From: Gammaproteobacteria bacterium
Lineage (GTDB): Bacteria > Pseudomonadota > Gammaproteobacteria > Thiohalospirales > Thiohalospiraceae
NCBI GenBank assembly: GCA_014762495.1
Contig: JABURT010000199.1
Location: forward strand, 1 to 39,946
Reading direction: 5' to 3'
Length of the DNA stretch: 39,946 nucleotides
Made by a program: the position numbers and the translations under genes. Shown in pieces: positions 27,301-34,742 of the stretch. The notes under the pieces were generated by a model. That model saw nothing but the letters and a program-made list of their open reading frames with translations. It had not been told where the DNA came from and did not search any database. Numbering within the stretch: position 1 is the first letter of the stretch; every line of letters starts with the position of its first letter.

Positions 27301-27726
27301 TTAAAGCGAATACTTGGCCAATTCCAGCACCAACCAGTAGCGGAAGACCTTACCGATTGCAATGAATATCAAGGACTTGAGCCAGTGGATCCGCAACCAA
27401 CCCGCGGCCAGACACAGGGGATCACCGATGATTGGCAACCAGGAAAGTAACAATAACGGACTGCCATAGGACTGTATGCGCAGCATGGCCTTTTGGTGTC
27501 TTGAGTGCCATTGGCGCAGGGGATATCGCCAGGCAATGATCCGACCAATCACCCAGTTTGTCATCGCACCCAAGGTGTTTCCCATGGTTGCCGTTGCAAG
27601 CAAGCTGACATACAGATCCGGCGATTTGGAATAGAGATAAGCGAGCAGGGCTTCAGAACCACCAGGGAATAAGGTGGCGGAGATGAAGGCGCTGGTGAAC
27701 AGCCCGAGTAAATCGAGATCATTCAT
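27301..27726 (-). CDS. YqaA family membrane protein
   Basis: A 141-residue inner-membrane protein of the YqaA/DedA (SNARE-associated) group. It begins [24 protein letters not shown], the YqaA signature (only part is diagnostic: [13 protein letters not shown]), and continues with [17 protein letters not shown] and [18 protein letters not shown]. Four hydrophobic segments are visible. DedA-type proteins are linked to membrane-lipid flipping and proton-motive-force homeostasis, but YqaA itself is not characterised. It starts downstream of the porin terminator, so it probably has its own promoter. Confidence 0.9.
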   Translation of the reverse strand: MNDLDLLGLFTSAFISATLFPGGSEALLAYLYSKSPDLYVSLLATATMGNTLGAMTNWVIGRIIAWRYPLRQWHSRHQKAMLRIQSYGSPLLLLSWLPIIGDPLCLAAGWLRIHWLKSLIFIAIGKVFRYWLVLELAKYSL

Positions 27727-27768
27727 GGGCCGTTCCAGAACTGGTTTATGTGTTAATTAGTTGGAGAC

Positions 27769-27795
27769 AAAAAGAAAGGGGCGCTTGCGCGCCCC
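27769..27795 (-). terminator. Intrinsic terminator of the porin gene
   Basis: GGGGCGC-TTGC-GCGCCCC (27778-27795), followed on the minus strand by TTTCTTTTT. A 7-bp all-GC stem with a good T tract, 30 nt after the porin stop. Confidence 0.9.
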
Positions 27796-27824
27796 TCTCT
27801 TCCATCGTTACTAAGAAGTGATTC

Positions 27825-28670
27825 TTAGAACTTGACGGTAACGCCTACACCGATGGCCATGTCGTTAGAAGCGGTAGAACCGTTCTGAATCAGACCAGCC
27901 TGAGTGCTTACGTTAGAGCTGTTCTTCTTCTTGTAAGCAACACGGTAGTAAGGGTTGGTGTTATCCGCACCCAGAGTAGCGAAGGTAACGTCCAGCAGAC
28001 CGCCGCCCATCTTCATACCAACACCGAGGTTGATCTTCTGAGTACCAGCGTCATCGTCCAGACCAACGCGCAGCTTCATGCCACCCATGGGCATACGGAT
28101 ACCGGCCTTCATGTTGGTGTTACCAGAACCACCGTCGGTGTTGTAACCAACGTAGTATTTCAGGTCGCCGCCGCCAGTCAGGGCCAGACCCATGTGACCG
28201 GAACCGGTGGGAACGTATTCAACACCCAGCTTGCCGCCGCCCAGCTTCATGCTGTACTTGATAGTATCATCAATGAAGGAGGAAGAACCGAAGGAACCGC
28301 CGGCTACCGCACCACCACGCATCTGCAGGAAGGTTGCGATGAAGGGGTCTTTCTCAATGTTCTTGATAACACCGGCCTGACGACCGAAAGACAGCTTGCC
28401 GCCGCCTACTTTCAGACCAACGTACTGGTCACGGTGCTCGCCAGCGTCTTCGCGGCCAACACGGGCATCCATGGCCAGACGACCAAAGAAGCCGGAGTCG
28501 TCGCTGTAATCAAACTGCAGACGTGCATGACCGTTATCTTCGAAGGAAAGACCAGCGGACTGGTTAACAATTTCCTGCTGTACACGACCGCTCATCTTGG
28601 TTTCAGCCTGTGCTGCCAGGGGGGCAACCAGACCAGCTGCAACAGCCATTGCAATGACTTTCTTGTTCAT
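27825..28670 (-). CDS. Small general porin, outer membrane
   Basis: A 281-residue outer-membrane porin. The signal peptide is about 22 residues (MNKKVIAMAVAAGLVAPLAAQA), and the mature protein starts ETKMSGRVQQE. Alternating strands (ARLQFDYSDDSGFFGRLAM), the GGGKLSFGRQAGV segment typical of Gram-negative porins, and a terminal Phe (GVGVTVKF) support the barrel. It is smaller than classical 330-380-residue porins and rich in glycine and methionine-glycine strands. The second ATG (28670) is chosen, because GGGAG lies 6 nt upstream of it but only 1 nt from the first ATG (28676). A strong promoter, clean leader and strong terminator suggest high expression as a single gene. Confidence 0.9.
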   Translation of the reverse strand: MNKKVIAMAVAAGLVAPLAAQAETKMSGRVQQEIVNQSAGLSFEDNGHARLQFDYSDDSGFFGRLAMDARVGREDAGEHRDQYVGLKVGGGKLSFGRQAGVIKNIEKDPFIATFLQMRGGAVAGGSFGSSSFIDDTIKYSMKLGGGKLGVEYVPTGSGHMGLALTGGGDLKYYVGYNTDGGSGNTNMKAGIRMPMGGMKLRVGLDDDAGTQKINLGVGMKMGGGLLDVTFATLGADNTNPYYRVAYKKKNSSNVSTQAGLIQNGSTASNDMAIGVGVTVKF

Positions 28671-28723
28671 TTTCATCTCCCGTTGTTTTACTTCTGACTC
28701 AATTAAGTCGTAAGACGGATAAA

Positions 28724-28752
28724 CTTATACAAGAGGCTTTACACTTATGCAA
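28724..28752 (-). promoter_or_regulatory. Promoter of the porin gene
   Basis: On the minus strand TTGCAT (28752-28747), 17-bp spacer, TATAAG (28729-28724). The leader would be about 45 nt. Just upstream lie a long A/T run and the inverted repeat GTGTTG-N8-CAACAC (near 28791-28810), which could be an operator. Confidence 0.7.
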
Positions 28753-29454
28753 CAGTTTTTTTGAAAAAAAAACGACACCATCACAGTAGTGTTGTGTATG
28801 CGCAACACGACGTTTTTTATCAAGTTATTCATTAATTACTTATATGCAATTCACCATCAAGACTGAGTATGGTGCATTTCCTATTTGACACTCTCATGAC
28901 AGTGATCAATATGCGTAGATAATTTTTAATTACTTCCCTATTTTTTCATTACACAGCTTGCTCAAGTTTGACGCTAATCACCTTCATCTTCATACAGTGC
29001 ATCGAATCCATATGCTGACTCATATCCCACAGTTCAGCACGACACTGCATGGACCATGCAAATATTACGTTAAGTGTTTAAGTCTAAAAGGATGACCATC
29101 GCGACCTGTAACGGCGATGTCTCAAACTGCCTGCAACATCGATCTTGGTGACACAGATCACACTTTTGCACTGAAGATGTGAGTCCGATGTAATAGCTGA
29201 TCAATCCACAATCACTATTAGAGCAAAAAGGTGAGATAAGTAGCAGAACAGGCCATGGGTTCATTACACCTTTGCAGTGTTCTTGAATAAGCGCTTATAG
29301 ACGCCGGCATATCTTCCCTCAGTTACGAAATGACATCATTTATATATGCAGAGTGAAAACCTTGGCATCGCATGAAGATGAGGGCACATCAGCTACCCGG
29401 GGCGGTCGTTATCTGATCAGAGAAGACAGAACCTGGTCAGCTGACTTCATCTAT
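28753..29454. other. 700-nt AT-rich region without a convincing gene
   Basis: No frame longer than about 65 codons and none with a good start or family match. It is clearly more AT-rich than the coding DNA on either side. It holds poly-A/T tracts next to the porin promoter, the GTGTTG/CAACAC inverted repeat and a CRP-like site at 29147. It may contain long-range porin regulation, an unannotated small RNA, or decayed DNA; the sequence does not decide. Confidence 0.5.
29147..29162. promoter_or_regulatory. CRP-like site upstream of the porin
   Basis: GGTGA-CACAGA-TCACA differs from the CRP consensus TGTGA-N6-TCACA at one half-site base. It lies about 395 bp upstream of the porin -35, too far for direct class I/II activation, so it would have to serve another transcript or be fortuitous. 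The window encodes a CRP with intact DNA-contact residues. Confidence 0.35.
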
Positions 29455-29556
29455 CGCGCAACGTGTTCGCACGTATAAAGACCATGCCTGGTTTTCAAGC
29501 TTACGGGGCCGCCTTACGGCGATTCAATTTCGTTCCGTGCAAAACCATCTGACGCG

Positions 29557-29594
29557 CAAACAAAAAAAGCCCGCTGAAGGCGGGCCTTTGTTTT
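29557..29594 (-). terminator. Terminator 3 of the tRNA-Gln array
   Basis: On the minus strand the stem GCGGGC/GCCCGC lies inside longer A/T-rich pairing and is followed by TTTTTTT. It comes directly after the degenerate tRNA 3'-end copy and is the strongest terminator of the three. Confidence 0.85.
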
Positions 29595-29816
29595 ACAGCG
29601 AGGGAACTAGGACCTCGGTACACCCTTGTGGGGTGTTACTCGCGCTTACACGCTCGCCCTTATGAAAAACATCCCTGGTTTTCACCCTTCGGGCCCGCCT
29701 TCGACGGTTCAATTTCGTTCCTGACGAAATTGTCGGGCCGTCGCCTAAGAGGCGACGTTCTCCCTCACTTCGTTCGGTCGTCGAACCTAGGGATCAAGAT
29801 TCTCGTCCAAAATTCT

Positions 29817-29865
29817 CCAGCCAATAAAAACCCCGCCATATAGGCGGGGTTCTTTTATTGGCTGG
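29817..29865 (-). terminator. Terminator 2, its stem includes the copied CCA end
   Basis: A long inverted repeat: CCAGCCAATAAAA and AACCCCGCC on one arm pair with GGCGGGGTT and TTTTATTGGCTGG on the other. The outer stem therefore contains the CCAGCCA end of the duplicated tRNA segment. A T-rich stretch follows the GC core on the minus strand. Confidence 0.8.
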
Positions 29866-29877
29866 GGAACTAGGATT
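29859..29877 (-). repeat. Exact 19-nt copy of the tRNA-Gln 3' end
   Basis: Identical over 19 nt to 30160-30178 (tRNA positions from the T loop to CCA). The copy lacks the rest of a tRNA. Nineteen nucleotides is, from memory, also the length of the tRNA-Tyr segment repeated in E. coli rtT. Confidence 0.92.
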
Positions 29878-30117
29878 ACTCGCGCTGACGCGCTCGCCCT
29901 TATGAAAACCATCCCTGGTTTTCACCCTTCGGGCCCGCCTTCGGCGGTTCAATTTCGTTCCCTACGAAATTGTCGGGGCCGCCGTCGCTCTCGCTCCGAC
30001 GTTCCGCCTCCTTCGTCGGCGGTCGACCCTTTCGTGCTTACGAAAGGGGTTGTACTCATATGAAATATCAAATCGGCTGTACAACAAACTAACTAGGTTC
30101 TCACCCCTCGATTCACT

Positions 30118-30164
30118 AGCCATAAAACAAAGGCCCGCTTGGCGCGGGCCTTGGTTTTATGGCT
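30118..30164 (-). terminator. Terminator 1, directly after tRNA-Gln
   Basis: The 20-nt arms GCCATAAAACAAAGGCCCGC and GCGGGCCTTGGTTTTATGGC pair with a single mismatch around a short loop. The outer four pairs use the GCCA end of the tRNA itself, so the terminator stem starts inside the mature tRNA sequence. Confidence 0.8.
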
Positions 30165-30233
30165 GGGGAACTAGGATTCGAACCTAGATTGACGGAGTCA
30201 GAGTCCGCTGTCCTGCCGTTAGACGATTCCCCA
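30160..30233 (-). tRNA. tRNA-Gln, anticodon CTG
   Basis: A 74-nt cloverleaf with encoded CCA. The acceptor TGGGGAA pairs with TTCCCCA (U1-A72, characteristic of tRNA-Gln). The anticodon stem GCGGA/TCCGT closes the loop CTCTGAC, so the anticodon is CTG and reads CAG. The T arm CTAGG-TTCGAAT-CCTAG is perfect. It lies 54 nt after rpsI, with the rpsI terminator in between and no obvious promoter of its own, so it may depend on readthrough from rplM-rpsI. Confidence 0.97.
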
Positions 30234-30241
30234 GTGGAATC

Positions 30242-30268
30242 AAAACAGCCGGTGGAGAAACCACCGGC
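30242..30268 (-). terminator. Terminator between rpsI and tRNA-Gln
   Basis: GCCGGTGG-TTTCT-CCACCGGC on the minus strand, followed by TGTTTTG. The stem is strong but the T tract is interrupted, which would allow some readthrough into tRNA-Gln. Confidence 0.8.
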
Positions 30269-30287
30269 CGCTTTTTCCAAAAGGGTC

Positions 30288-30680
30288 TTAACGCTTGGAG
30301 TATTGCGGACGCTTACGGGCCTTGTGCAGACCGATCTTCTTACGTTCGACCTCACGGGCATCACGCGTGACGTAACCGGCCTTGCGCAGGGCGGGACGCA
30401 GAGTCTCGTCGTACTCCATCAGGGCACGGGTGATACCATGGCGAATGGCACCGGCCTGACCGTTATTGCCGCCGCCAGCGACGGTGACATTGACGTCGAA
30501 TTTTTCCAGCACTTCGGCGGTTTCCAGGGGCTGGCGCACCACCATGCGTGAGGTTTCGCGACCGAAATAATCTTCCAGGGTGCGATTGTTCACGGTGATG
30601 TTACCACTGCCGTTCTTAATAAAGACTCGGGCGGTGGATGACTTGCGACGACCGGTACCGTAATAAAATTGTTCTGCCAT
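30288..30680 (-). CDS. rpsI: 30S ribosomal protein S9
   Basis: Small-subunit protein whose C-terminal tail contacts P-site tRNA. The 130-residue product starts [20 protein letters not shown] and ends with the invariant [11 protein letters not shown] tail. Full length. It follows rplM by 14 nt in the conserved rplM-rpsI operon. Confidence 0.98.
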   Translation of the reverse strand: MAEQFYYGTGRRKSSTARVFIKNGSGNITVNNRTLEDYFGRETSRMVVRQPLETAEVLEKFDVNVTVAGGGNNGQAGAIRHGITRALMEYDETLRPALRKAGYVTRDAREVERKKIGLHKARKRPQYSKR

Positions 30681-30694
30681 AAGGTTTTATCCGT

Positions 30695-31123
30695 TTAGAT
30701 TTCCAGCACCTTGGGCTGCTGTGCGGCATGTGCATGCTCGGGGCCGGCAAAGACCTTGAGCTTCTTGAACATGGCGCGACCCAGGGGATTCTTGGGAAGC
30801 ATGCCCTTCACCGCGGTTTCGATAACGCGCTCGGGGGCCTTGCCGATCTGCTTTTCAAAGCTGATGGACTTGATACCGCCCGGAAAACCGGTGTGATGGT
30901 AGTACATCTTGTCCTGGGCCTTGGTGCCCGTGACGTGGATCTTCTCAGCGTTGATCACAACGATATAGTCGCCGGTATCAACGTGAGGGGTGTATTCCGC
31001 TTTGTGCTTGCCGCGCAGACGACGAGCGATTTCAGTTGACAGACGGCCCAGGGTCTTGCCCTCCGCGTCGACGACAAACCAGTCTCGCTTTACCGTCTCG
31101 GGTTTTGCGCTAAAAGTTTTCAT
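30695..31123 (-). CDS. rplM: 50S ribosomal protein L13
   Basis: Early-assembling large-subunit protein. The 142-residue product begins [20 protein letters not shown] and contains [18 protein letters not shown] and [20 protein letters not shown], all standard for L13. GGAGCAGGA precedes the ATG. It is the first gene of the rplM-rpsI unit. Confidence 0.98.
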   Translation of the reverse strand: MKTFSAKPETVKRDWFVVDAEGKTLGRLSTEIARRLRGKHKAEYTPHVDTGDYIVVINAEKIHVTGTKAQDKMYYHHTGFPGGIKSISFEKQIGKAPERVIETAVKGMLPKNPLGRAMFKKLKVFAGPEHAHAAQQPKVLEI

Positions 31124-31167
31124 TACAGTCCTGCTCCAACAGTTGGACTACCCGAAAAAGACGGAGA

Positions 31168-31196
31168 ATCTTATAGGAGAAGCCGTGCCGATGCAA
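31168..31196 (-). promoter_or_regulatory. Probable promoter of rplM-rpsI
   Basis: On the minus strand TTGCAT (31196-31191), 17 bp, TAAGAT (31173-31168); an overlapping TATAAG (31175-31170) would give a 15-bp spacer. Leader about 40 nt. From 31197 to 31344 nothing further is visible. Confidence 0.5.
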
Positions 31197-31344
31197 GGCT
31201 CCACGGGTAAAAATAACAGAAAATGCGATTAGTATCTTTGCGGCAAGATTGCCCCGGTTCCTCTGCCATCCCGCCCGGTTCGTCTCATAGAATCCCTCGG
31301 GCTTCATTATGAGTACCAGCCCCATCGTGCCGAAGGGTCAAGGC

Positions 31345-31437
31345 AAAAAAAAAAGCGCGGCAGGGGGCCGCGCTTAAAAACCACCAAAGGAGGATGGAGG
31401 AGTTTGAAGGCGCGCAAGGGGCGCGCGGCCTTCAATG
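31345..31437 (-). ncRNA. Candidate small RNA with anti-Shine-Dalgarno CCTCC motifs
   Basis: A predicted transcript of about 93 nt. The 5' hairpin (31404-31435) has TTGAAGG/CCTTCAA at its base and a CGCGC/GCGCG upper stem with one bulged G. A single-stranded linker follows with CTCCTCC and a second CCTCC (31387-31402), complementary to Shine-Dalgarno sequences. The 3' terminator AAGCGCGGC-CCCCT-GCCGCGCTT (31353-31375) ends in a run of ten T. It has its own promoter. This hairpin, open C-rich loop and terminator arrangement is typical of trans-acting small RNAs. No family recognised, and no frame in it resembles a gene. Confidence 0.6.
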
Positions 31438-31443
31438 ATTAGA

Positions 31444-31472
31444 ATTTTCTAATATTACAGAATGATTGTCAA
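31444..31472 (-). promoter_or_regulatory. Promoter of the candidate small RNA
   Basis: On the minus strand a perfect TTGACA (31472-31467), 17 bp, GAAAAT (31449-31444; four of six consensus bases). Expected start near 31437, immediately before the 5' hairpin. Confidence 0.55.
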
Positions 31473-31582
31473 CCCTGCCCTGTATATGCACAGGAAGGGA
31501 TATATTGCCCTAATCTCATGATTTATTGAGGGTTTTGTGGGGGCTCGATGTGATGCGTTTCGACTCGGCACCAACGGTGACG

Positions 31583-32275
31583 TCACCGAGAGCGCTGCGA
31601 CAAGCTCTGACCCCAGTGCTCAACGATGGTCTCACGCAGTCGGATGAGCTGGCCGTGAAAGAAGTGATCGGCCTCATCCAGGCGATGAAATTCAGGGGGC
31701 GATGACAAGCTCGCCAGCCACTGCTCGACGGCAGCCGGGTCGATCACCTCGTCCTGCCCACCCTGGATCACCATGGCAGGGACCTCGATGGGCGGGAGGA
31801 CGCTAAAATCGTACAGGCTGACCGGTGGCGCCACCAGCAGGAGCCGCTCGGGCACGACATCCCCGCAGGCGCGCAAGGCAACATAGGCCCCGAACGAAAA
31901 CCCCGCCAGCCACAGTGGGCTGCCGGGGTGGCGTTCACGCACCTGCTCTGCAATGCGTATCAGGTCGTCCGACTCCCCTCGACCTTCGTCGTATTGTCCC
32001 TCGCTGTCCCCCACACCGCGGAAGTTAAACCGCAGGGTAGCGACACCAAGTTCCTTGAAGGCCGCCGCCACCATGTGCACCACCTTGTTGCCCATGCTGC
32101 CCCCATATAAAGGATGGGGATGACACACCACCGAGATCCGATCCCCGGCCGAAAAGCCTTTGGGATAGCTCAACTGCGCCTCCACCTGTCCGGCGGCTCC
32201 CGTTAGCATCAATTGGCCATCGGCGTAGGGCTCAGAGTCCCGCCCCGTGGCGGAATCGTGGGGATCATGGGTCAT
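31583..32275 (-). CDS. Alpha/beta-hydrolase, serine esterase-like
   Basis: A 230-residue cytosolic hydrolase of the group often annotated as YheT- or dienelactone-hydrolase-like. VVCHPHPLYGGSMGNKVVH near 49-67 and LRFNFRGVGDSEG near 81-93 are the family blocks. The nucleophile elbow GFSFG is at 125-129 (Ser127), with an acid residue in GGQDEVIDP and the histidine in ADHFFHG, so the triad is complete. The substrate is unknown. It lies 27 nt after the 2Fe-2S ferredoxin gene on the same strand and probably shares its transcript. Confidence 0.88.
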   Translation of the reverse strand: MTHDPHDSATGRDSEPYADGQLMLTGAAGQVEAQLSYPKGFSAGDRISVVCHPHPLYGGSMGNKVVHMVAAAFKELGVATLRFNFRGVGDSEGQYDEGRGESDDLIRIAEQVRERHPGSPLWLAGFSFGAYVALRACGDVVPERLLLVAPPVSLYDFSVLPPIEVPAMVIQGGQDEVIDPAAVEQWLASLSSPPEFHRLDEADHFFHGQLIRLRETIVEHWGQSLSQRSR

Positions 32276-32302
32276 TGGGTAGACCTTTGAGGATTAGCTG
32301 GC

Positions 32303-32617
32303 TCAGATTTGCAGGCGTTTGACGATACGACCGTTTTGCAGGTGTTCGGAGATGATCTCATCGACATCGTCACGGTCGACGTAGGTGTACCAGACCCCCT
32401 CGGGATAGACCACCATCACCGGACCTTCGCTACAGCGGTCCAGGCATCCCGACGTATTGATGCGCACCCGGCCCTTGCCGTTGAGGCCAAGGTCCTTAAT
32501 GCGCTGCTTGGCATAGGCGCGTATCTCGGAGGCATTGTAATTCTCACAGGCCTGCTCGCCGTTCTCGCGGAGGTTGGTACAAAAGAAGACGTGTTGTTGG
32601 AAGTAGGGTTCATTCAT
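32303..32617 (-). CDS. Thioredoxin-like 2Fe-2S ferredoxin
   Basis: A 104-residue protein with the four cysteines of the thioredoxin-fold [2Fe-2S] ferredoxins (NuoE-like): C13 (FFCTNL), C24 (QACEN), C58 and C62 (TSGCLDRC), followed by SEGPVMVVYPEGVWY, a typical family block. It probably acts as a small electron carrier. The start MNEPYFQQHVFF at 32617 is family-like; the open frame continues upstream without similarity. Divergent from the GlcF-like Fe-S protein, with a 138-nt intergenic region. Confidence 0.88.
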   Translation of the reverse strand: MNEPYFQQHVFFCTNLRENGEQACENYNASEIRAYAKQRIKDLGLNGKGRVRINTSGCLDRCSEGPVMVVYPEGVWYTYVDRDDVDEIISEHLQNGRIVKRLQI

Positions 32618-32755
32618 GGCTGTAGAATCGTATGCTGCGGATTCTGCACAGATTAACCGAATGCCCCGGAGAATGACAGGTTGCAGTCTTCGCCACAGCG
32701 GGGTGCAATTGTTAAGATGCCTTTTTTTGCCCGCGAGGATGCGCCCTTGAGTTCC

Positions 32756-33997
32756 ATGCCGGAATTTCCCATTGATCTGGCCGACCGTTGCGTCATGTGC
32801 GGACTGTGCATTCCCCATTGCCCCACCTATGCCCTGACACGCAATGAAAACGAGTCACCGCGCGGACGCATCGCCCTGATGCAGGGACTGGCCCGGGGCC
32901 AGCTTGAACCCGATGCCAGTAGCTTTGCACACCTGGATCACTGCCTGGAGTGCCGTGCCTGCGAGTCGGTCTGTCCCTCGCGCGTTCCCTACGGACGCTT
33001 GCTCGATGACATGCGCGCCCAACTCCGGCAGAACGGGCGTCGCACGCGCCGTAGCGTGCGCTGGCTGCTCACACTGCTGGGCGGCACACCCGCCAGACTC
33101 AGGCGCTGGTCCAATTACCTCTATCTGTATCAACGCCTGGGCCTGCAACGCCTGACGGCAACCCTCGGTTACCTAGGTTCGCGCCGTCTCCGACGTCTCA
33201 ACCGATTGTTGCCCGTGATGAGTCGTCCCGAGGCACCGATCACGCTCCACCCCGCCAACGTGCGTGTCGAGACCCTGGGCAAGGTTCAACTGTTTACCGG
33301 TTGCGCCAGCCGACTGCTCGACCGCCAGACCCGTGAGGCGGCCGTCTACCTTCTCACTCGCCTGGGGTACGTGGTGAATATCCCCCAACAACAGGTCTGT
33401 TGCGGGGCCCTGCACCGTCATGAAGGAGAGTCGGCGCTGGCGGCTCAGCTGGCCGAGCACAACCTGCAGGCATTCGATAAACGAGAGGGCCCGATCCTGT
33501 CACTGGCCAGTGGCTGTTCCAGCCATTTGAGTGAGTACCCACTGACCACGACTGACTGGCGTGCGGAAGGGTTCAGCGAGCGGGCCGAAGACATCACCGG
33601 CTTTCTCGCTCGCGCCCGCTGGCCCGAACGGCTGCAGTTCGCGCCGCTGGAGGGAAAAGTGGCCGTGCACGAACCCTGCCTGCAGCGTAATGTCCTCAAG
33701 CAATCCTTCCACACCTACGCCCTGCTGCAAAAGATACCGCGGCTCGAGGTGGTCCCGCTAACGGGCAATGAACTTTGTTGTGGCGCGGCAGGATCGCAAA
33801 TGATCAGCCAACCGGAACAGGCCGACGCCCTGCTTACGCCCAAACTGGCGGCGGCCCGGGACATGGACGTGACATACCTGGTCAGCACCAACATCGGTTG
33901 TGCCCTGCACCTGGCCGCAGGACTACGCGAACAGGGGCAGGAAATCGAAGTGCTCCACCCCTTGACCCTGCTTGCACGTCAACTTAGAACTCAATAA
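32756..33997 (+). CDS. GlcF-like (Fe-S)-binding heterodisulfide-reductase-type protein
   Basis: Electron-transfer subunit of the glycolate-oxidase/lactate-dehydrogenase iron-sulfur class. The 413-residue protein has two 4Fe-4S motifs, C12-x2-C15-x2-C18-x3-C22 and C63-x2-C66-x2-C69-x3-C73, each ending in CP, then two CCG domains (FTGCASRLLDRQTREA with QQVCCGALHRHEGE, and HEPCLQRN with NELCCGAAGSQ). No GlcD or GlcE partner is adjacent. The start at MPEFPIDLADRCVMCG is chosen as family-like; an ATG at 32717 adds 13 residues and neither has a good ribosome-binding site. The partner oxidase could be the DUF3683 protein, but that already carries its own GlcF part. Confidence 0.85.
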   Translation: MPEFPIDLADRCVMCGLCIPHCPTYALTRNENESPRGRIALMQGLARGQLEPDASSFAHLDHCLECRACESVCPSRVPYGRLLDDMRAQLRQNGRRTRRSVRWLLTLLGGTPARLRRWSNYLYLYQRLGLQRLTATLGYLGSRRLRRLNRLLPVMSRPEAPITLHPANVRVETLGKVQLFTGCASRLLDRQTREAAVYLLTRLGYVVNIPQQQVCCGALHRHEGESALAAQLAEHNLQAFDKREGPILSLASGCSSHLSEYPLTTTDWRAEGFSERAEDITGFLARARWPERLQFAPLEGKVAVHEPCLQRNVLKQSFHTYALLQKIPRLEVVPLTGNELCCGAAGSQMISQPEQADALLTPKLAAARDMDVTYLVSTNIGCALHLAAGLREQGQEIEVLHPLTLLARQLRTQ

Positions 33998-34032
33998 GAT
34001 TTTCCAAACGATATTCCGCACAGGCAAAATCC

Positions 34033-34680
34033 ATGACTTCACGCAAACTGACCCCGCTGGACCAGACCCTCGTTAACCTCGATGCGGGCCTGCGAACCCT
34101 GTTTGGTCGGCCACCGGTGACCGAGCGACCCGACCCGGCCGCGGAGCTAACCGAAACCGAACTCAGCCCCGAGGAGCGTGCGCTGGCAGGGCGGCTGATG
34201 CGAATCAACCATGCAGGCGAAGTCTCGGCACAGGGCCTCTACCAGGGCCAGGCCCTGACCGCCCGCCTGCCCGAGGTACGGCAGAAGATGGAGCGCGCGG
34301 CGATGGAGGAAAACGACCACCTGGCCTGGTGTGAGCAACGCATCCTGGAACTGGGAAGCCACAAGAGTCTGCTTAATCCCCTCTGGTACCTGGGCTCGCT
34401 GGCCATCGGTGCCGCAGCCGGCGCCGCAGGGGACAAGTGGAGTCTGGGGTTTGTCGCCGAAACCGAGCACCAGGTGGTCCGACACCTGAATGAACACATC
34501 ACCCAAATCCCCGGCAAGGACAGAAAGACCCACGCCATCCTAGCGCAAATGCGAGAGGATGAGTCTCACCATGCCACTGTCGCGCTTCAGCACGGCGGAG
34601 CCCGCTTGCCCTGGCCGGTGCGCAAGCTGGTCATGCCGCTGATGTCGAAGGTCATGACCAAAACCGCCTACTGGCTCTAA
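34033..34680 (+). CDS. coq7: Demethoxyubiquinone hydroxylase (Coq7 type)
   Basis: Di-iron monooxygenase that hydroxylates demethoxyubiquinol in ubiquinone synthesis. The 215-residue product starts MTSRKLTPLDQTLVNLDAGLRTL (only the first part needed) and has the ferritin-like iron ligands in RINHAGEVSAQGLYQ, MEENDHLAWCE (E-x2-H) and EDESHHATVAL (E-x2-H). Full length. Its place next to speD matches Pseudomonas, where coq7, speD, an OsmC gene, vfr, trpC and trpD are consecutive. Confidence 0.95.
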   Translation: MTSRKLTPLDQTLVNLDAGLRTLFGRPPVTERPDPAAELTETELSPEERALAGRLMRINHAGEVSAQGLYQGQALTARLPEVRQKMERAAMEENDHLAWCEQRILELGSHKSLLNPLWYLGSLAIGAAAGAAGDKWSLGFVAETEHQVVRHLNEHITQIPGKDRKTHAILAQMREDESHHATVALQHGGARLPWPVRKLVMPLMSKVMTKTAYWL

Positions 34681-34698
34681 TCCATCACCAGCAACAAA

Positions 34699-34719
34699 AA
34701 GCCCCGCGATGCGGGGCTT
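34699..34719 (-). terminator. Terminator of speD (may also serve coq7)
   Basis: AAGCCCCGC-GAT-GCGGGGCTT, a 9-bp stem. On the minus strand it is followed by TTTTTG, so it mainly fits speD; on the plus strand the trailing CTTGG is poor, so coq7 would terminate less well here. Confidence 0.85.
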
Positions 34720-34742
34720 GGTCACACCAATATTGGATCCGT

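Larger units (their letters stand above)
29455..30159 (-). repeat. Tandem array with tRNA-Gln 3'-end copies and terminators (rtT-like)
   Basis: Read on the minus strand after tRNA-Gln, the array has units of [structured block of about 100 nt] - [tRNA-Gln 3' end] - [terminator hairpin]. The blocks at 29877-29977 and 29636-29737 are nearly identical at an offset of 240 nt; a decayed third lies at 29455-29540. Each block contains a CAATTTCGT/ACGAAATTG hairpin and a GAAAACC/GGTTTTC hairpin. The 3'-end copies are at 29859-29877 (exact) and 29596-29612 (degenerate). The segment nearest the tRNA also holds a GTTGTAC/GTACAAC inverted repeat (30049-30085). There is no credible coding frame. Same architecture as the tRNA-Pro array, but with unrelated block sequence. 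Confidence 0.85.

Noticed and set aside
29147-29162. CRP-like site as the direct activator site of the porin promoter
   Set aside because: It is roughly 400 bp upstream of the -35; kept only as a low-confidence site, not assigned to the porin.
29628-29843. A 71-codon plus-strand frame inside the tRNA-Gln array
   Set aside because: Runs through hairpin blocks and opposite the direction of the tRNA; not conserved between the two near-identical blocks.
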